Assembly (NCBI GenBank): GCA_014860745.1
Contig: JACZJC010000049.1
Span: 27,980-91,979, forward strand
Reading direction: 5' to 3'
Length of the DNA: 64,000 nucleotides
DNA from: Anaerolineales bacterium
GTDB taxonomy: Bacteria > Chloroflexota > Anaerolineae > Anaerolineales > Villigracilaceae
This document shows, piece after piece, positions 7,140 to 16,551 of this stretch (position 1 is the stretch's first letter; the number at the start of each line of letters is the position of its first letter). A program made the translations under genes and the position numbers. The notes under the pieces are model-generated. The model was not told the DNA's origin. It saw only the letters and a list, made by a program, of their open reading frames with translations, and made no database searches.

Positions 7140-9152
7140 TTATGGTTTGCACTCAGCCTGAAGGAGGGCATTGGCATCCGCAGAAGGCCCTTGTGTTTGT
7201 GAAACACGCTCCCAAAGAGTTTCAAGCGCGGGACATAAGATCTCCTGCGCTTTGATCGTGCGCTCGGTGAGTTTTATCGCCATGTCCGTATCGCCGGTCA
7301 AGGCAAAGGCTTCGATGAAGGGCAGGTATTCCACAGGCAGGCCGGGATTCAATTCCGCTTTTTGGGCTTCACGATACAGCCTGGCAACTTTCTCCCAATC
7401 TCCCTTTTGACGCGCGATCTCCGCTTTAGCATAGGTGAAGCACCATCCATGAGATGGTTCATTTCCGAATAAGACTTCATCCATCACTGGCGGCGGCGCG
7501 TCTGTCAGTATCAAGCCTGGGTCGGAAAGCGGAATGGCTTCGATCAGATAAAAACTTGCGCCGGGAACGGTCTCTGCAGTTCCATAAACCGGGTCGAGCA
7601 CGCGCAGGCATCCATCCGCTTCCTTGTAAATGACAACGCTGTTGGATGTGTTTCCGCTGAATTTCACAGTGCGATATGTGAGAGCAAGGGGTTTGTCCGC
7701 GCGAAGTTCAGAGGGTGAGAATCTTGTCTTGAGATACATCAACACATGAGGCAGGTCGCGGTCTTTCAAATCGGGTGCATACATCCAATTCAGCGGAGCG
7801 GTGAGCTGAAAATCGGATACATATTTCAGCGGCAGTTCATAGGTCAGCAGGACGGTATCCTCTTTCAGCGCGGGCAACCGCCAGGATAACTGCCAGAAGA
7901 AATCACGTTGATTTGCCCAATCGCGGCGGAAGGTATTTGCCACCGAAAACTGATAGGCCGTGGACATGCCGATCAAAACGCTCAAAAGGATGAGCTTCGC
8001 GCGCCCCTCTCTTAACGTCAAATCTGCCAGCCCAACGATGAATAGACTCGCCCCCAGCATGATCGAGATGAAGAAGCGGTCATAATCGAATTCGATTTTG
8101 AGCGGAAGTCCCGCCGCCCACGAAGGGAGCCTGCCTGCAAAAATGGCAATCAGGCCGATGATGACGGTCCATTTGCCGAAGGATGATTCGGGATTCGTAA
8201 TTGGCATATCGTAATTTGCATGCATTACAAAATAAACGAGCAATGCAGTGACGAGAAAAATTCCCAATGCAGCCGCTTGTGTTGCCGACCCGTCCACTGA
8301 GGCAAAAAAATTGAACGTTCCAAGCCAGGAGGTAAAGCCCGAAAGCGAAAGGGTGTTGATGAATTCGTTGATCAGCGCAAGCGGTGAGAGTGTGGAACTT
8401 GAAAAGATGCTGATATCGTACGAATTATAGGCTGTGGAGTGATAATAGGCGTACGTCCATATGGCATTGAGAATCCAAACGGTTAAATAGGGGAGCCATC
8501 GCAGAAGAGATTTTTTCAACAGTTCTTTTTTGTCCGCGCCGGTTTCAGCGAAAATGACGATGATGAAGAAGAAACGCAGGATTTCCAGGCCGAAAAAATA
8601 TTCGGTTGAGAACAAACCCAAAGCCTGCAAGAGAATGGCGAGCGCGGTGAAATATTTTGGTGCGTTTGTGTGACGAAGGATTTTAACAGTGAAGATGAAT
8701 GAGGAAAGTAGGAAGAGAAGCGGGATTAATTCCTGATTGACGTGGGTCAACGCGACCCATTGTTGTCCGTAGGCTGGATAGACGGTGAAAAGCAGAACCA
8801 CCCATAGCGCGGAACTCTGTCGGGTGGGCCATACTTTTCGTAACAGCCACCAGACTTCCAGTGCGAGCAGGAAGCGCATGACGAGGCCGAGAATCTGCCA
8901 GACGAGCGGATGTCCGCCAAAGATGGAAGTCGTCGCCATGAAGATAGGTCCCAATAACGGGCGGAATGGGCGGAAGGCTTCGATGAATTCGGAGGGTCCG
9001 AAAAATTTCAGGAACCAGGCGAAAGGCCAGTCGTCCCAATAAAAACCCATCCACGGGATGAGCAGGCCGTATGCCAGAAGCACCAGCAGCAAGAGCAAGC
9101 CGGGGATGGTGATATTTTCGTTGCGAAGAATTTTGATGAGCTTGTCTTTCAT
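7140..9152 (-). CDS. Large polytopic membrane protein, GT-C-like, with C-terminal helical repeat
   Basis: A 670-residue protein. Around ten to twelve hydrophobic segments fill residues 15-420, followed by a soluble part of about 250 residues. Near the first external loop it reads FYWDDW, an acidic loop motif as in GT-C glycosyltransferases of the PMT/ArnT type. The soluble C-terminus (about 580-660) looks like a TPR-like helical pair. It may transfer sugars from lipid-linked donors, but no specific family was recognised. The start may instead be the GTG at 9155, which is better spaced from AAAGGGA. It is divergent from the tandem GT-C pair at 9248. Confidence 0.6.
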   Translation of the reverse strand: MKDKLIKILRNENITIPGLLLLLVLLAYGLLIPWMGFYWDDWPFAWFLKFFGPSEFIEAFRPFRPLLGPIFMATTSIFGGHPLVWQILGLVMRFLLALEVWWLLRKVWPTRQSSALWVVLLFTVYPAYGQQWVALTHVNQELIPLLFLLSSFIFTVKILRHTNAPKYFTALAILLQALGLFSTEYFFGLEILRFFFIIVIFAETGADKKELLKKSLLRWLPYLTVWILNAIWTYAYYHSTAYNSYDISIFSSSTLSPLALINEFINTLSLSGFTSWLGTFNFFASVDGSATQAAALGIFLVTALLVYFVMHANYDMPITNPESSFGKWTVIIGLIAIFAGRLPSWAAGLPLKIEFDYDRFFISIMLGASLFIVGLADLTLREGRAKLILLSVLIGMSTAYQFSVANTFRRDWANQRDFFWQLSWRLPALKEDTVLLTYELPLKYVSDFQLTAPLNWMYAPDLKDRDLPHVLMYLKTRFSPSELRADKPLALTYRTVKFSGNTSNSVVIYKEADGCLRVLDPVYGTAETVPGASFYLIEAIPLSDPGLILTDAPPPVMDEVLFGNEPSHGWCFTYAKAEIARQKGDWEKVARLYREAQKAELNPGLPVEYLPFIEAFALTGDTDMAIKLTERTIKAQEILCPALETLWERVSQTQGPSADANALLQAECKP

Positions 9153-9234
9153 CACAGTGGCTTCCCTTTGAAAATTAAATTGATTTTACCACCAAGGGTA
9201 AATTGCCCGCCGCAAAGCCTGACCATGCCTTTGG

Positions 9235-9240
9235 TATAAT
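9235..9240 (+). promoter_or_regulatory. TATAAT placed for a leaderless mRNA
   Basis: Extended -10 (TGGTATAAT) ending 7 bases before the ATG at 9248. Normal spacing from a -10 to the transcription start puts the first transcribed base at the start codon. No ribosome site is present. Confidence 0.6.
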
Positions 9241-9247
9241 TTTTGGC

Positions 9248-10966
9248 ATGGATCGTAAAAAGATATTTCCCGTTGCGGTTTACCTTGTTTTGACCCTGGC
9301 ATTTTTAATCCCGCGTTTGCCCGCCCTTGATTCATTCGTCACCCTCGACGAACCATCCTGGCTGAGCCAGGGTGCGAATTTTTATTACGCGCTTGGGCAA
9401 AGGGAATTTCAAAATACGGTGTATGAATACCAGCCCGCCGTCACCACCATGTGGATCATCAGCATAGCCATGCTGATTTATTTCCCGGAATACCGCGGCT
9501 TCGGTCAGGGATATCTCGATTATGAAAAAGGCAGGCTCGATCCATTTATGGTTGAACATGGATATGATCCGCTCGTCCTGCTGCAAATCGCACGTTTGAT
9601 TCAGGTCGTAATTATCGTTGCTTTATTTCTTGTTATTTTTACCTTGCTGCAAAGGATCATTCCAAAACTTCCCGCCGCGTTCGCGGTGCTCATCGCCTCG
9701 TTCGATCCGTTCTTTCTTGGCCAGTCGCGCCTGCTCGACCATGAAGCCATGGTCTCGTTGTTTGTTGTGGCATCCCTGCTGGCTTTTCTCATTTATCTTT
9801 CGTACGACCGCAAATTCATATTTTTATTGACCTCTGCCGTGTCAGCGGGGCTCGCTCAACTCACCAAATCCTCCGCCGTCGCCATGCTTGCGCCGATCGG
9901 CGTTTTTCTACTCATTCAAATTTTTCAGGAACGGCAGAACGGTTTGCTGAAACCGTTTTGGAACAATGCAAAGATTTTCATTCTCTGGTTTGCCCTGCTA
10001 GCCATCGCATATTTTGTGTTCTGGCCGGGCATGTGGGTGGCACCGGGCAAAATGCTATATGAAGTCTACGGCAACGCCTTCAGCTATGCCTTTCAGGGCG
10101 CGCGCCTAAAGATCACCGAAGAACTGGAAGTGTCTCAATTCAGTCTTAACACAAATCTGGGTGGGATATGGGAAGTGACGAAGGTCTTGATCTCGCGAAC
10201 GACTCCGTTGACATGGCTCGGCGTCCTGCTCGGATTTGCACTGCCGTTCCTTCCCAGCCGCGAACTGGTTCGGCCAAACAGGCAGTTATTCACCCTGCTG
10301 CTGACCACTTCAATTGCCTTCATCCTACTGATCGGCATTGCGCAGGGACGGAATTCCCCCCATTACATTCTCTCGAGTTATCTCGCATTGAATCTGCTTG
10401 CGGGGCTGGGATGGTTTTATTTGCTCGGCTGGCTTCAAGAACGGTTTGCCTTTACTGATAAATTGCACTTTGCCGCTTTGTTTCTCCTATTGGCTTTTCA
10501 AATATCAAGCGCGGTTTCCTATTATCCTTACTTTTTTACCTATCGCAACCCCGTCTCATACAGCCTGGGGGTGAATAAGGACTTTCCACAATTTCCCTAC
10601 GGCGAGGGACTGGAATTTGCCGCACAATATCTTGCCCAGCTGCCGGATGCAAAAGACTCCACAGCCCTGGTCTATTACAGCCGCGGGTGTTTCTCCTACT
10701 TTTATCCCGGTACCACCACCAGCTTCCGGCCTTATTACGTGGACGGGGAACATGCCATAGACTTGTTGAATTTTGTCCGCGATGCGGATTATCTGGTGGT
10801 GTATTACGCCAACCAGGGTCAACTGGAAAAATATGGCCCCTATCTCGATATTCTTTCCACGGTGGAGCCCATCCATGAGATTTGGATGGATGGCTATCGA
10901 TACGTTCAGATCTACCGGGTGGATTCCTTTCCGCCGGAACTCTTCGATGCGCTTGCCGATCTGTGA
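9248..10966 (+). CDS. GT-C/ArnT-like membrane glycosyltransferase, copy 1 of a tandem pair
   Basis: A 572-residue polytopic protein. The first external loop reads VTLDEPSW, matching the acidic DE pair that GT39/GT83-type enzymes use for lipid-phosphate sugar donors. A conserved YFPEYRGFGQGY and WPGMWVAPGKML follow; the latter opens a long extracytoplasmic loop. Further hydrophobic helices lead to a soluble C-terminal part of about 130 residues. The likely role is transfer of a sugar from a polyprenyl-phosphate donor outside the membrane; acceptor unknown. I chose the ATG at 9248 because a TATAAT sits 7 bases upstream. The next gene, 8 bp away, is a clear paralogue. Confidence 0.75.
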   Translation: MDRKKIFPVAVYLVLTLAFLIPRLPALDSFVTLDEPSWLSQGANFYYALGQREFQNTVYEYQPAVTTMWIISIAMLIYFPEYRGFGQGYLDYEKGRLDPFMVEHGYDPLVLLQIARLIQVVIIVALFLVIFTLLQRIIPKLPAAFAVLIASFDPFFLGQSRLLDHEAMVSLFVVASLLAFLIYLSYDRKFIFLLTSAVSAGLAQLTKSSAVAMLAPIGVFLLIQIFQERQNGLLKPFWNNAKIFILWFALLAIAYFVFWPGMWVAPGKMLYEVYGNAFSYAFQGARLKITEELEVSQFSLNTNLGGIWEVTKVLISRTTPLTWLGVLLGFALPFLPSRELVRPNRQLFTLLLTTSIAFILLIGIAQGRNSPHYILSSYLALNLLAGLGWFYLLGWLQERFAFTDKLHFAALFLLLAFQISSAVSYYPYFFTYRNPVSYSLGVNKDFPQFPYGEGLEFAAQYLAQLPDAKDSTALVYYSRGCFSYFYPGTTTSFRPYYVDGEHAIDLLNFVRDADYLVVYYANQGQLEKYGPYLDILSTVEPIHEIWMDGYRYVQIYRVDSFPPELFDALADL

Positions 10967-10974
10967 GAACCGAC

Positions 10975-12681
10975 ATGAATAAAACCAAATGGAATTTAAT
11001 CCTGACGATCCTTGTCCTGCTGATATTGATCGTCCCTTCCCACGTCATTGGCAATGACCAGGTCGTCACCGTGGATGAGCCCTGGTGGGTGATCTCCGGG
11101 TCAAATTATTACTACGCGCTTACACACAGGGATTTTGCGAACACGATCTACGATTATCACCCCGCGGTTACCACCACCTGGGTCGTCACAGCGGGGATGC
11201 TGAGTTATTTCCCTGAATATCGTGGATTTGGGCAGGGATATTTCGACGTCCGCAAGCCAAAATTCGAAGAGTTCATGCGCGAGAACGGGAAGGAGGCGAT
11301 TGAGCTCGTCCGCAACAGCAGGTTGATTCAAACCGCCTTGCTATTGGCGCTCGCGTTATTGAGTCTCTACCTCCTGCAATTGCTGGTTGACCGAAATTCG
11401 GCCCTTCTCGCAATTGCGCTGGCAATGACAGGTCCGTTTTTCCTCGGTCATTCACGCCTGCTCAACCACGAAGGCATGCTTGCCATGTTCGTGCTCGCCT
11501 CATTTTTTGGGATGCAGGTTTACCTCAACAAAAACCGAAAGCTGGTTTACCTGCTTATTTCCGGCGCAGCGTTTGGTCTCGCGCAATTGACCAAGTCATC
11601 TTCCATTGTAGTCGTCGGAGTGCTTGGCCTGATTCTATTAATCGGGTTATTCAAACGCGACGAAAAGGCAGTCGGTGGAAAACTTTGGGATGCGGTTAAA
11701 ACATTTGTAATCTGGTTTGGGGCGGCGGCGCTCGTCTACATCATCCTCTGGCCGGGGATGTGGGTTGCCCCGGACAAAATGCTTTCAGGGGTATATGGAA
11801 ATGCATTTAGTTATGCGTTTCAAGGCGCTCGTTTGGATGTGACGGAGGAATTACAACCTTCCAGCTTTAGCCTCGTCAGCGGATTGGATGGAATTTTCCA
11901 GTACGTGCGAAGTTGGGTGGCTTCATCCACTTTCATCACGTGGCTTGGGTTGGTTTTTGCCGTTCTCTTACTTGCTTCAAAAAAGATGGATAGAACCCCC
12001 GCGCCATTAAAGTCCACGCTTGTATATCTGGCTGTACTTGCCGGGCTTTTTATTCTTATGTTTGGCGTCGCGCAGGGACGCAACGCCGCGCACTACATTA
12101 CCAGCTCTTACGTCGCCTTCGATGTGATCGCAGGCATTGGCTGGGGAAACTTTTTGCTGTGGGCGCAAAAAAGATGGGCTGTATTGGATCGGGTCTACGT
12201 AAATATTTTGGCGGTTGTGGTTCTTACGCTTGTTCAGATCGGGGTTGGGCTTCCGTATTATCCATATTATTTCACCTACAAGAATCCCTTCGCAAATACG
12301 GCTTCCACGCTGGGTTATGGGGAAGGACTGGCTCAAGCAGCTGAATACCTGGCAGCGAAACCAAATTCAAAGGACATTCAAGCTTATGTTTATAGCGGCA
12401 TGGGAACATTTTCCTTCTTTTTTCCCGGCGAAACTGTTGTGTTGAAAAGAGTATTCCTGGTAGACGACGATATGCTTACCATTACAACTGAAATGCGCAG
12501 CGCGGATTATTTGGTCTTATATCCAATCGCGCAAAGCAGGCTGGCTGAGTCCCACAACCTTTTGGAGGCCTTTGAGGGGGTTGTTCCCGAAAAGATGATT
12601 GTCATTAATGAGATGGAGTATATAACCATCTATCGAGTTGCGGATATTCCCGACGCTGTATATAAAAAACTCGATAAATAA
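10975..12681 (+). CDS. GT-C/ArnT-like membrane glycosyltransferase, copy 2 of a tandem pair
   Basis: A 568-residue paralogue of the preceding gene. Identical blocks include YFPEYRGFGQGY and VYGNAFSYAFQGARL, the DEPWW loop motif mirrors DEPSW, and the layout of membrane helices and C-terminal domain is the same. Duplication within the locus is the simplest reading. The ATG at 10975 follows the stop of copy 1 by 8 bp, with GAGAACCGAC as a poor ribosome site, so translation is probably coupled. The operon ends at the strong palindromic terminator at 12691. The two may act on different sugars or form a heterodimer; neither is shown by the sequence. Confidence 0.75.
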   Translation: MNKTKWNLILTILVLLILIVPSHVIGNDQVVTVDEPWWVISGSNYYYALTHRDFANTIYDYHPAVTTTWVVTAGMLSYFPEYRGFGQGYFDVRKPKFEEFMRENGKEAIELVRNSRLIQTALLLALALLSLYLLQLLVDRNSALLAIALAMTGPFFLGHSRLLNHEGMLAMFVLASFFGMQVYLNKNRKLVYLLISGAAFGLAQLTKSSSIVVVGVLGLILLIGLFKRDEKAVGGKLWDAVKTFVIWFGAAALVYIILWPGMWVAPDKMLSGVYGNAFSYAFQGARLDVTEELQPSSFSLVSGLDGIFQYVRSWVASSTFITWLGLVFAVLLLASKKMDRTPAPLKSTLVYLAVLAGLFILMFGVAQGRNAAHYITSSYVAFDVIAGIGWGNFLLWAQKRWAVLDRVYVNILAVVVLTLVQIGVGLPYYPYYFTYKNPFANTASTLGYGEGLAQAAEYLAAKPNSKDIQAYVYSGMGTFSFFFPGETVVLKRVFLVDDDMLTITTEMRSADYLVLYPIAQSRLAESHNLLEAFEGVVPEKMIVINEMEYITIYRVADIPDAVYKKLDK

Positions 12682-12690
12682 TACGTATCA

Positions 12691-12720
12691 AAGGCGGGGC
12701 TTGCATGCAAGCCCCGCCTT
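12691..12720. terminator. Bidirectional terminator, 30-bp perfect palindrome
   Basis: AAGGCGGGGCTTGCA followed directly by its complement, with T runs on both sides. It separates the convergent glycosyltransferase pair (plus) and YHYH lipoprotein gene (minus). Confidence 0.85.
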
Positions 12721-12749
12721 TTCAATTGATTACGGGGGATGTTGAGTTT

Positions 12750-13982
12750 TTATGGACTTGGCGGCCCGCCCGCAGGCATACACGCCAGTTGACTTGAGTT
12801 GGGCGGCGTGCCACAGGTTCCGCTTACTGTGCCATTGGGTGTGTTGATACTGCAAGCCGCACCCTGGGTCAGACCAACACAAGCAGTGATCGCTTCTTGC
12901 GGAGGCTGTTGCCCATTAGCTGGTCCCCCGCCTTGGGTGGGTTGACCACCGGCGGGCGGCTGACCCTGCTGACCTTGTCCTTCGCCTGCTGAAAGTGCGC
13001 GCACAGCAGGCTCGCCATGGAAACAACCGACCACGTACGGGAATTCATGCGTGGCATGGTAGTGGTACATTTCCACCATCTGACCATCCCATTCGATCAT
13101 ATGAGTGTGACCGTGGCACTGATCGAGATCTTCATTCTCCATTTCCGCGCCGTCTTCGCCGTAGTAGCCGTAGATGCCATAACCGTCAAAGGCGTAGCCG
13201 ACCAATGAGGAATGTCCGCTTGTTGCGGTATCCACGATGCAATCGCTCAGGCTGTGATAATGATAGAAACCGGAAACTTGCGGGTGGCCATCGCAGTTAT
13301 CCTGCACTTCATGAGCAACGGCATCGCGGCCTTCCGCATCGAACGCGCTGAAGATGACCACGCCTGAGAGCATAATGCCCACTTCTCCACCGACACAATT
13401 CGGCTGGGCTGAAGCGATGGGGTTGACAGGCAGGCTCAATGTTATGGTCTGTTCCTGAATGGTGTTGGGATTGCGGTCCACTGCATAAGCATCGTCGCTT
13501 GGGGCAACTGGAAAATTGCCGGTAGGGTGGTTCGGCAGGTCGTTGCCGGTGAAAATGCGCTGGTCACCTTGAACGGAAATTGAGAAACTGCCTGGCCATA
13601 TGACGGAGCCGTCCACGACAGCTTTCTTGGTTGCGTCCCATGTGCTGTCGCCGTTCATCCAATTGCCCGTGCCGGAAGCGCCGCCGCCGTTGAAGGCGGT
13701 CATGCAGGAATATACATACCCAGCCTGTGGACTGGCGGAGTACTTTCCGTCGCCGACTTCGAGGCGGGTCAAATCCACATCGGAATGATGTTCTGCATCA
13801 GTGTGACCTTGAGAATTTTCGGTTGAAGTGGCGGCAGGTTGAACGGAATCCTGAACGGGCGCAGCCTGACCGCTTCCTTGTCCCTGTGAATTGGATGCGT
13901 TTTCCTGCGCGGGAGTGCCCAAACAGGCTGACAAAACAATCGAGCTGATGACGAGCAGGGCGAATATTTTACTTTTAAACAT
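12750..13982 (-). CDS. YHYH-domain lipoprotein with C-terminal four-Cys module
   Basis: A 410-residue lipoprotein. The signal peptide ends in the lipobox LSAC with Cys20. A Gln/Ser-rich linker (about 25-60) is followed by a YHYH domain containing FYHYHSLSDC and MYHYHATHEFPYVVGC. The His/Tyr motifs suggest metal binding, but YHYH function is not established. A Gly/Gln/Pro linker then leads to a module with Cys368, 377, 390 and 401 that is also found in the neighbouring glycosyltransferase. The start at 13982 has an AAAGGAG site 8 bases upstream. A promoter (14011-14037) and a palindrome (14093-14108) precede it. The likely location is the outer face of the membrane. Confidence 0.85.
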   Translation of the reverse strand: MFKSKIFALLVISSIVLSACLGTPAQENASNSQGQGSGQAAPVQDSVQPAATSTENSQGHTDAEHHSDVDLTRLEVGDGKYSASPQAGYVYSCMTAFNGGGASGTGNWMNGDSTWDATKKAVVDGSVIWPGSFSISVQGDQRIFTGNDLPNHPTGNFPVAPSDDAYAVDRNPNTIQEQTITLSLPVNPIASAQPNCVGGEVGIMLSGVVIFSAFDAEGRDAVAHEVQDNCDGHPQVSGFYHYHSLSDCIVDTATSGHSSLVGYAFDGYGIYGYYGEDGAEMENEDLDQCHGHTHMIEWDGQMVEMYHYHATHEFPYVVGCFHGEPAVRALSAGEGQGQQGQPPAGGQPTQGGGPANGQQPPQEAITACVGLTQGAACSINTPNGTVSGTCGTPPNSSQLACMPAGGPPSP

Positions 13983-14010
13983 TTTTCTCTCCTTTTGTAA
14001 TGATGGTTTC

Positions 14011-14037
14011 ATTGTACCGATGTAAAAAGAATGTAAA
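14011..14037 (-). promoter_or_regulatory. Promoter of the YHYH lipoprotein gene
   Basis: On the minus strand TTTACA (14032-14037), a 15-base spacer and TACAAT (14011-14016). The leader to the ATG at 13982 would be about 20 bases and carries the ribosome site. Confidence 0.5.
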
Positions 14038-14092
14038 GAGTGTGTGAAATCATTGAATTCGCACAGACCCCATGCAATCGTTCACAAGATGT

Positions 14093-14108
14093 CATGACAG
14101 GTGTCATG
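14093..14108. promoter_or_regulatory. Palindrome CATGACAGGTGTCATG, candidate operator, site 1
   Basis: Two 7-bp arms with a GG centre, about 60 bp upstream of the -35 of the YHYH gene. The identical 16-mer plus the following GG recurs at 17243-17258 upstream of the histidine-kinase gene. LuxR/NarL-type regulators bind such inverted repeats, and one is encoded at 18845-19477. Confidence 0.5.
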
Positions 14109-14118
14109 GGTTTAAATG

Positions 14119-14152
14119 AACAACTCCCGCAGTTCAAACTGCGGGAGTTGTT
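14119..14152 (-). terminator. Terminator after the GT39 gene
   Basis: A perfect 15-bp stem (AACAACTCCCGCAGT and its complement) with a TCAA loop, 22 bp past the stop codon. The T run that follows is short, so termination may be partial. Confidence 0.7.
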
Positions 14153-14174
14153 ATCGCCCCTGCATTGCAGATAT

Positions 14175-16346
14175 TTACTTGCACATATAAAGTGTCATCG
14201 CCTGGTCTCGCTGGTTTTGTTGATTCCCCATGTTTGTCTGGCTGTAATCTAACACTGCAACACAAGATGACTTCAGCCAGTTGGCAATGTCCGCTTTGTT
14301 GCCGCGCTCGCCGCCGTACAACACATAACGCAGTTCTCCGTTCGCAACCATCTTCGCCAGATCATCCGCATTAACAACTTCATCCTGCCCGCCGAAGCCG
14401 CCCATGTATAGAACGGGACGTCCCGTTGCCAGCACAAACTGCGCGCCTTGCTGCGACGATGGAACTGCCACGAGGTATTCCATCCCTTGCGTGTTTGCTT
14501 CAAGATAGGCAAGCATTTCTGTGTTGACATTCGAGCCTGGCTGTTGGCGCGCGCGATCCACACCATCCTGTGCTTGATTGTTACCAGTGTATGCAGTGGG
14601 CAGGTTGATATCCGAATTCGATACCACAGTCATTATTGTCCAATACAGTGGGATGACCATCATCGCCGCCAGAATCGTGACGTACGCCAAACGCCTCTGG
14701 ACGACCATAAAAATGATTCCCAGCCCAAGCAGGATGCCACTTCCAAGCATCCACCATGATGTCTCGTTATATTGGGTTGTGGCAAAATATTGGAAGCCAA
14801 TTGTCAACGCCGCAGAAACAGCCAGCAGAATGCCGACCCATTTTTTATCCACGCTCCATGACCATACCTGGGTAAAGCCAATGCCAACCATCGCACCAAG
14901 CGACGGAGCGAGCATGATGGCGTAATAAGCGTGGAAAATACCGGAGACCATGCTGAAGAAGACCACACAAATCAATAGCCACCCGCCCCACAGGATGAGC
15001 GCCTTGTGCGCGCCAGATTCAATGGGTAATTGAATACGTGAAGCGAAAAGCGCGAGCAGGACACTGATCAACGCAAAGGGCAGCAGCCACGACATTTGCC
15101 TGGACAACGGCTGTGTAAAGAAGCGCAAGACTCCAGGCACACCAGTCTCTTGACTGAACGGAGTTCCGCCGCCTTGACCAGCAGGACCCTGAGCAACGGG
15201 GCCGCCAGCAGGATTGCCTTGTTCCTGCGGAATCATACCTTGCGGGGCGCAAGCCAATTCGCTTGAGTTGGGAGGCGTAATGCAGGAGCCGTCAATTGAA
15301 TTACCATTTGGCAGCGTGAAAGAACAGGATGCGCCCTGCGTGGAATTTGCACATGCAGCCAACGCTTCCTGCGGCGGACCTTGACGGGGATTCTGCTGAG
15401 GCTGAGTCGCTTGATTGGGATTTGTACCAGCAATCGGCGCGGAGGGCGATGCGTTGAGTTCATCGAAACGAGGCGGTTGTCCATTTTGTGGGCCGCCTCC
15501 TGGTCCGCCGCCATTACTTTCGAGTCGTGAAATTCCGTTATGCCCGAAGATCAATCCCATCACGGTGTTGTCACCGCTTGAACCAATGTACGGACGCGAG
15601 TCCGCGGGAACCAGATCGACGACGACTGCCCACGAAAGCGAAACGGCAGCGAGCAAAATGGTTGCAATGCCAAGGTTGATGATCTTGCGCAGCCAGCCTT
15701 CTTTGGAGCCGAAGAAATATAGTGCGTAAAATGCGGGCAGCGGCAAAAAGGCTTGCAGCATTTTGATGTTGAAGCCAAGACCGACGATGAACGCGCCGAG
15801 CAGAAGCCATGTGAGCTTGCCCGACTCGGTGGCTTTGATAAATGCCCACGCCGCGAGAAGCAGGAAGAAAACCAGCAGGCCGTCCATGGTGTTGTTGCGG
15901 TTGGTGGCCACGAAGACGGGGGTGATCGCCATAACGAAAGCGGCGACGAGACCCGCAAGTTCGCCCATGTATTTTTTGACCATTGCATACAAAAGCGGAA
16001 TTCCGAACACGCCCGCGAGAATATTTGGCAATGAAACGCTGAAGCCGCTCACGCCGAGAAAGTAGGCGAAGACCGCTTCGATCCATAATCCCAGCGGAGG
16101 TTTATCTACGCTGACCGAGCCGCCTGGTTCGGCCGCGACGAAGAAGAAGTTGCTCCACGATTTGAGCATGGATTCCACTGCCGCTGTGTAATACGCATTC
16201 GCATCACCGATGGACTCGATGTTGTACATGTGAATGGCAAACGAGAAGACCATGATAGCGATGACGAGAAAGGTTGAGATCGTCACGCCGAAGAAAAGGT
16301 TCTTCTTCAAAAAAGAAGGTTGGGTTTGAAGTGTCGCTGTTGTCAT
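14175..16346 (-). CDS. GT39/ArnT-like mannosyltransferase-type membrane protein with four-Cys insert
   Basis: A 723-residue GT-C enzyme. The N-terminus has a helix, then SIGDANAYY with the acidic residue of the first external loop, and the family motif SVDKPPLGLW (79-88). About 11-12 membrane helices follow. Between helices (about 262-420) lies a long Gly/Gln/Pro-rich external insert carrying Cys332, 341, 355 and 366, spaced as in the YHYH lipoprotein next door. A soluble C-terminal part ends in AVLDYSQTN. This resembles the YkcB-type branch often paired with GtrA proteins, and a GtrA gene lies upstream. It probably transfers a hexose from polyprenyl phosphate to a surface acceptor. Confidence 0.85.
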   Translation of the reverse strand: MTTATLQTQPSFLKKNLFFGVTISTFLVIAIMVFSFAIHMYNIESIGDANAYYTAAVESMLKSWSNFFFVAAEPGGSVSVDKPPLGLWIEAVFAYFLGVSGFSVSLPNILAGVFGIPLLYAMVKKYMGELAGLVAAFVMAITPVFVATNRNNTMDGLLVFFLLLAAWAFIKATESGKLTWLLLGAFIVGLGFNIKMLQAFLPLPAFYALYFFGSKEGWLRKIINLGIATILLAAVSLSWAVVVDLVPADSRPYIGSSGDNTVMGLIFGHNGISRLESNGGGPGGGPQNGQPPRFDELNASPSAPIAGTNPNQATQPQQNPRQGPPQEALAACANSTQGASCSFTLPNGNSIDGSCITPPNSSELACAPQGMIPQEQGNPAGGPVAQGPAGQGGGTPFSQETGVPGVLRFFTQPLSRQMSWLLPFALISVLLALFASRIQLPIESGAHKALILWGGWLLICVVFFSMVSGIFHAYYAIMLAPSLGAMVGIGFTQVWSWSVDKKWVGILLAVSAALTIGFQYFATTQYNETSWWMLGSGILLGLGIIFMVVQRRLAYVTILAAMMVIPLYWTIMTVVSNSDINLPTAYTGNNQAQDGVDRARQQPGSNVNTEMLAYLEANTQGMEYLVAVPSSQQGAQFVLATGRPVLYMGGFGGQDEVVNADDLAKMVANGELRYVLYGGERGNKADIANWLKSSCVAVLDYSQTNMGNQQNQRDQAMTLYMCK

Positions 16347-16372
16347 TTTGATTATTCCTTTTTTGCTGATGC

Positions 16373-16508
16373 TGGTGGTCGAGTAGAGTGGGTGTTCGTC
16401 CCGCTCATGCCGAGACCACGTATTGCGAGTATATTTTTAATTTCTTGTTTACTTGTCATTGGTGGTCTCGATACGCCTTTGGCTGTCGCCTCAGGTTACT
16501 CGACCACC
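16373..16508. repeat. REP pair A (BIME-like)
   Basis: Two palindromic units in opposite order: GGTGGTCGAGTAG...CGAGACCAC (16373-16419) and GGTGGTCTCGATACG...TTACTCGACCACC (16461-16508), separated by an AT-rich 41-bp linker containing TTTACTTGTC. It fills most of the 205-bp gap between the GT39 and GtrA genes. Confidence 0.75.
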
Positions 16509-16551
16509 AGTGTTTTTTTTCTTTCCTTCGTGCTCTTTGTGCCCTTCGTGG

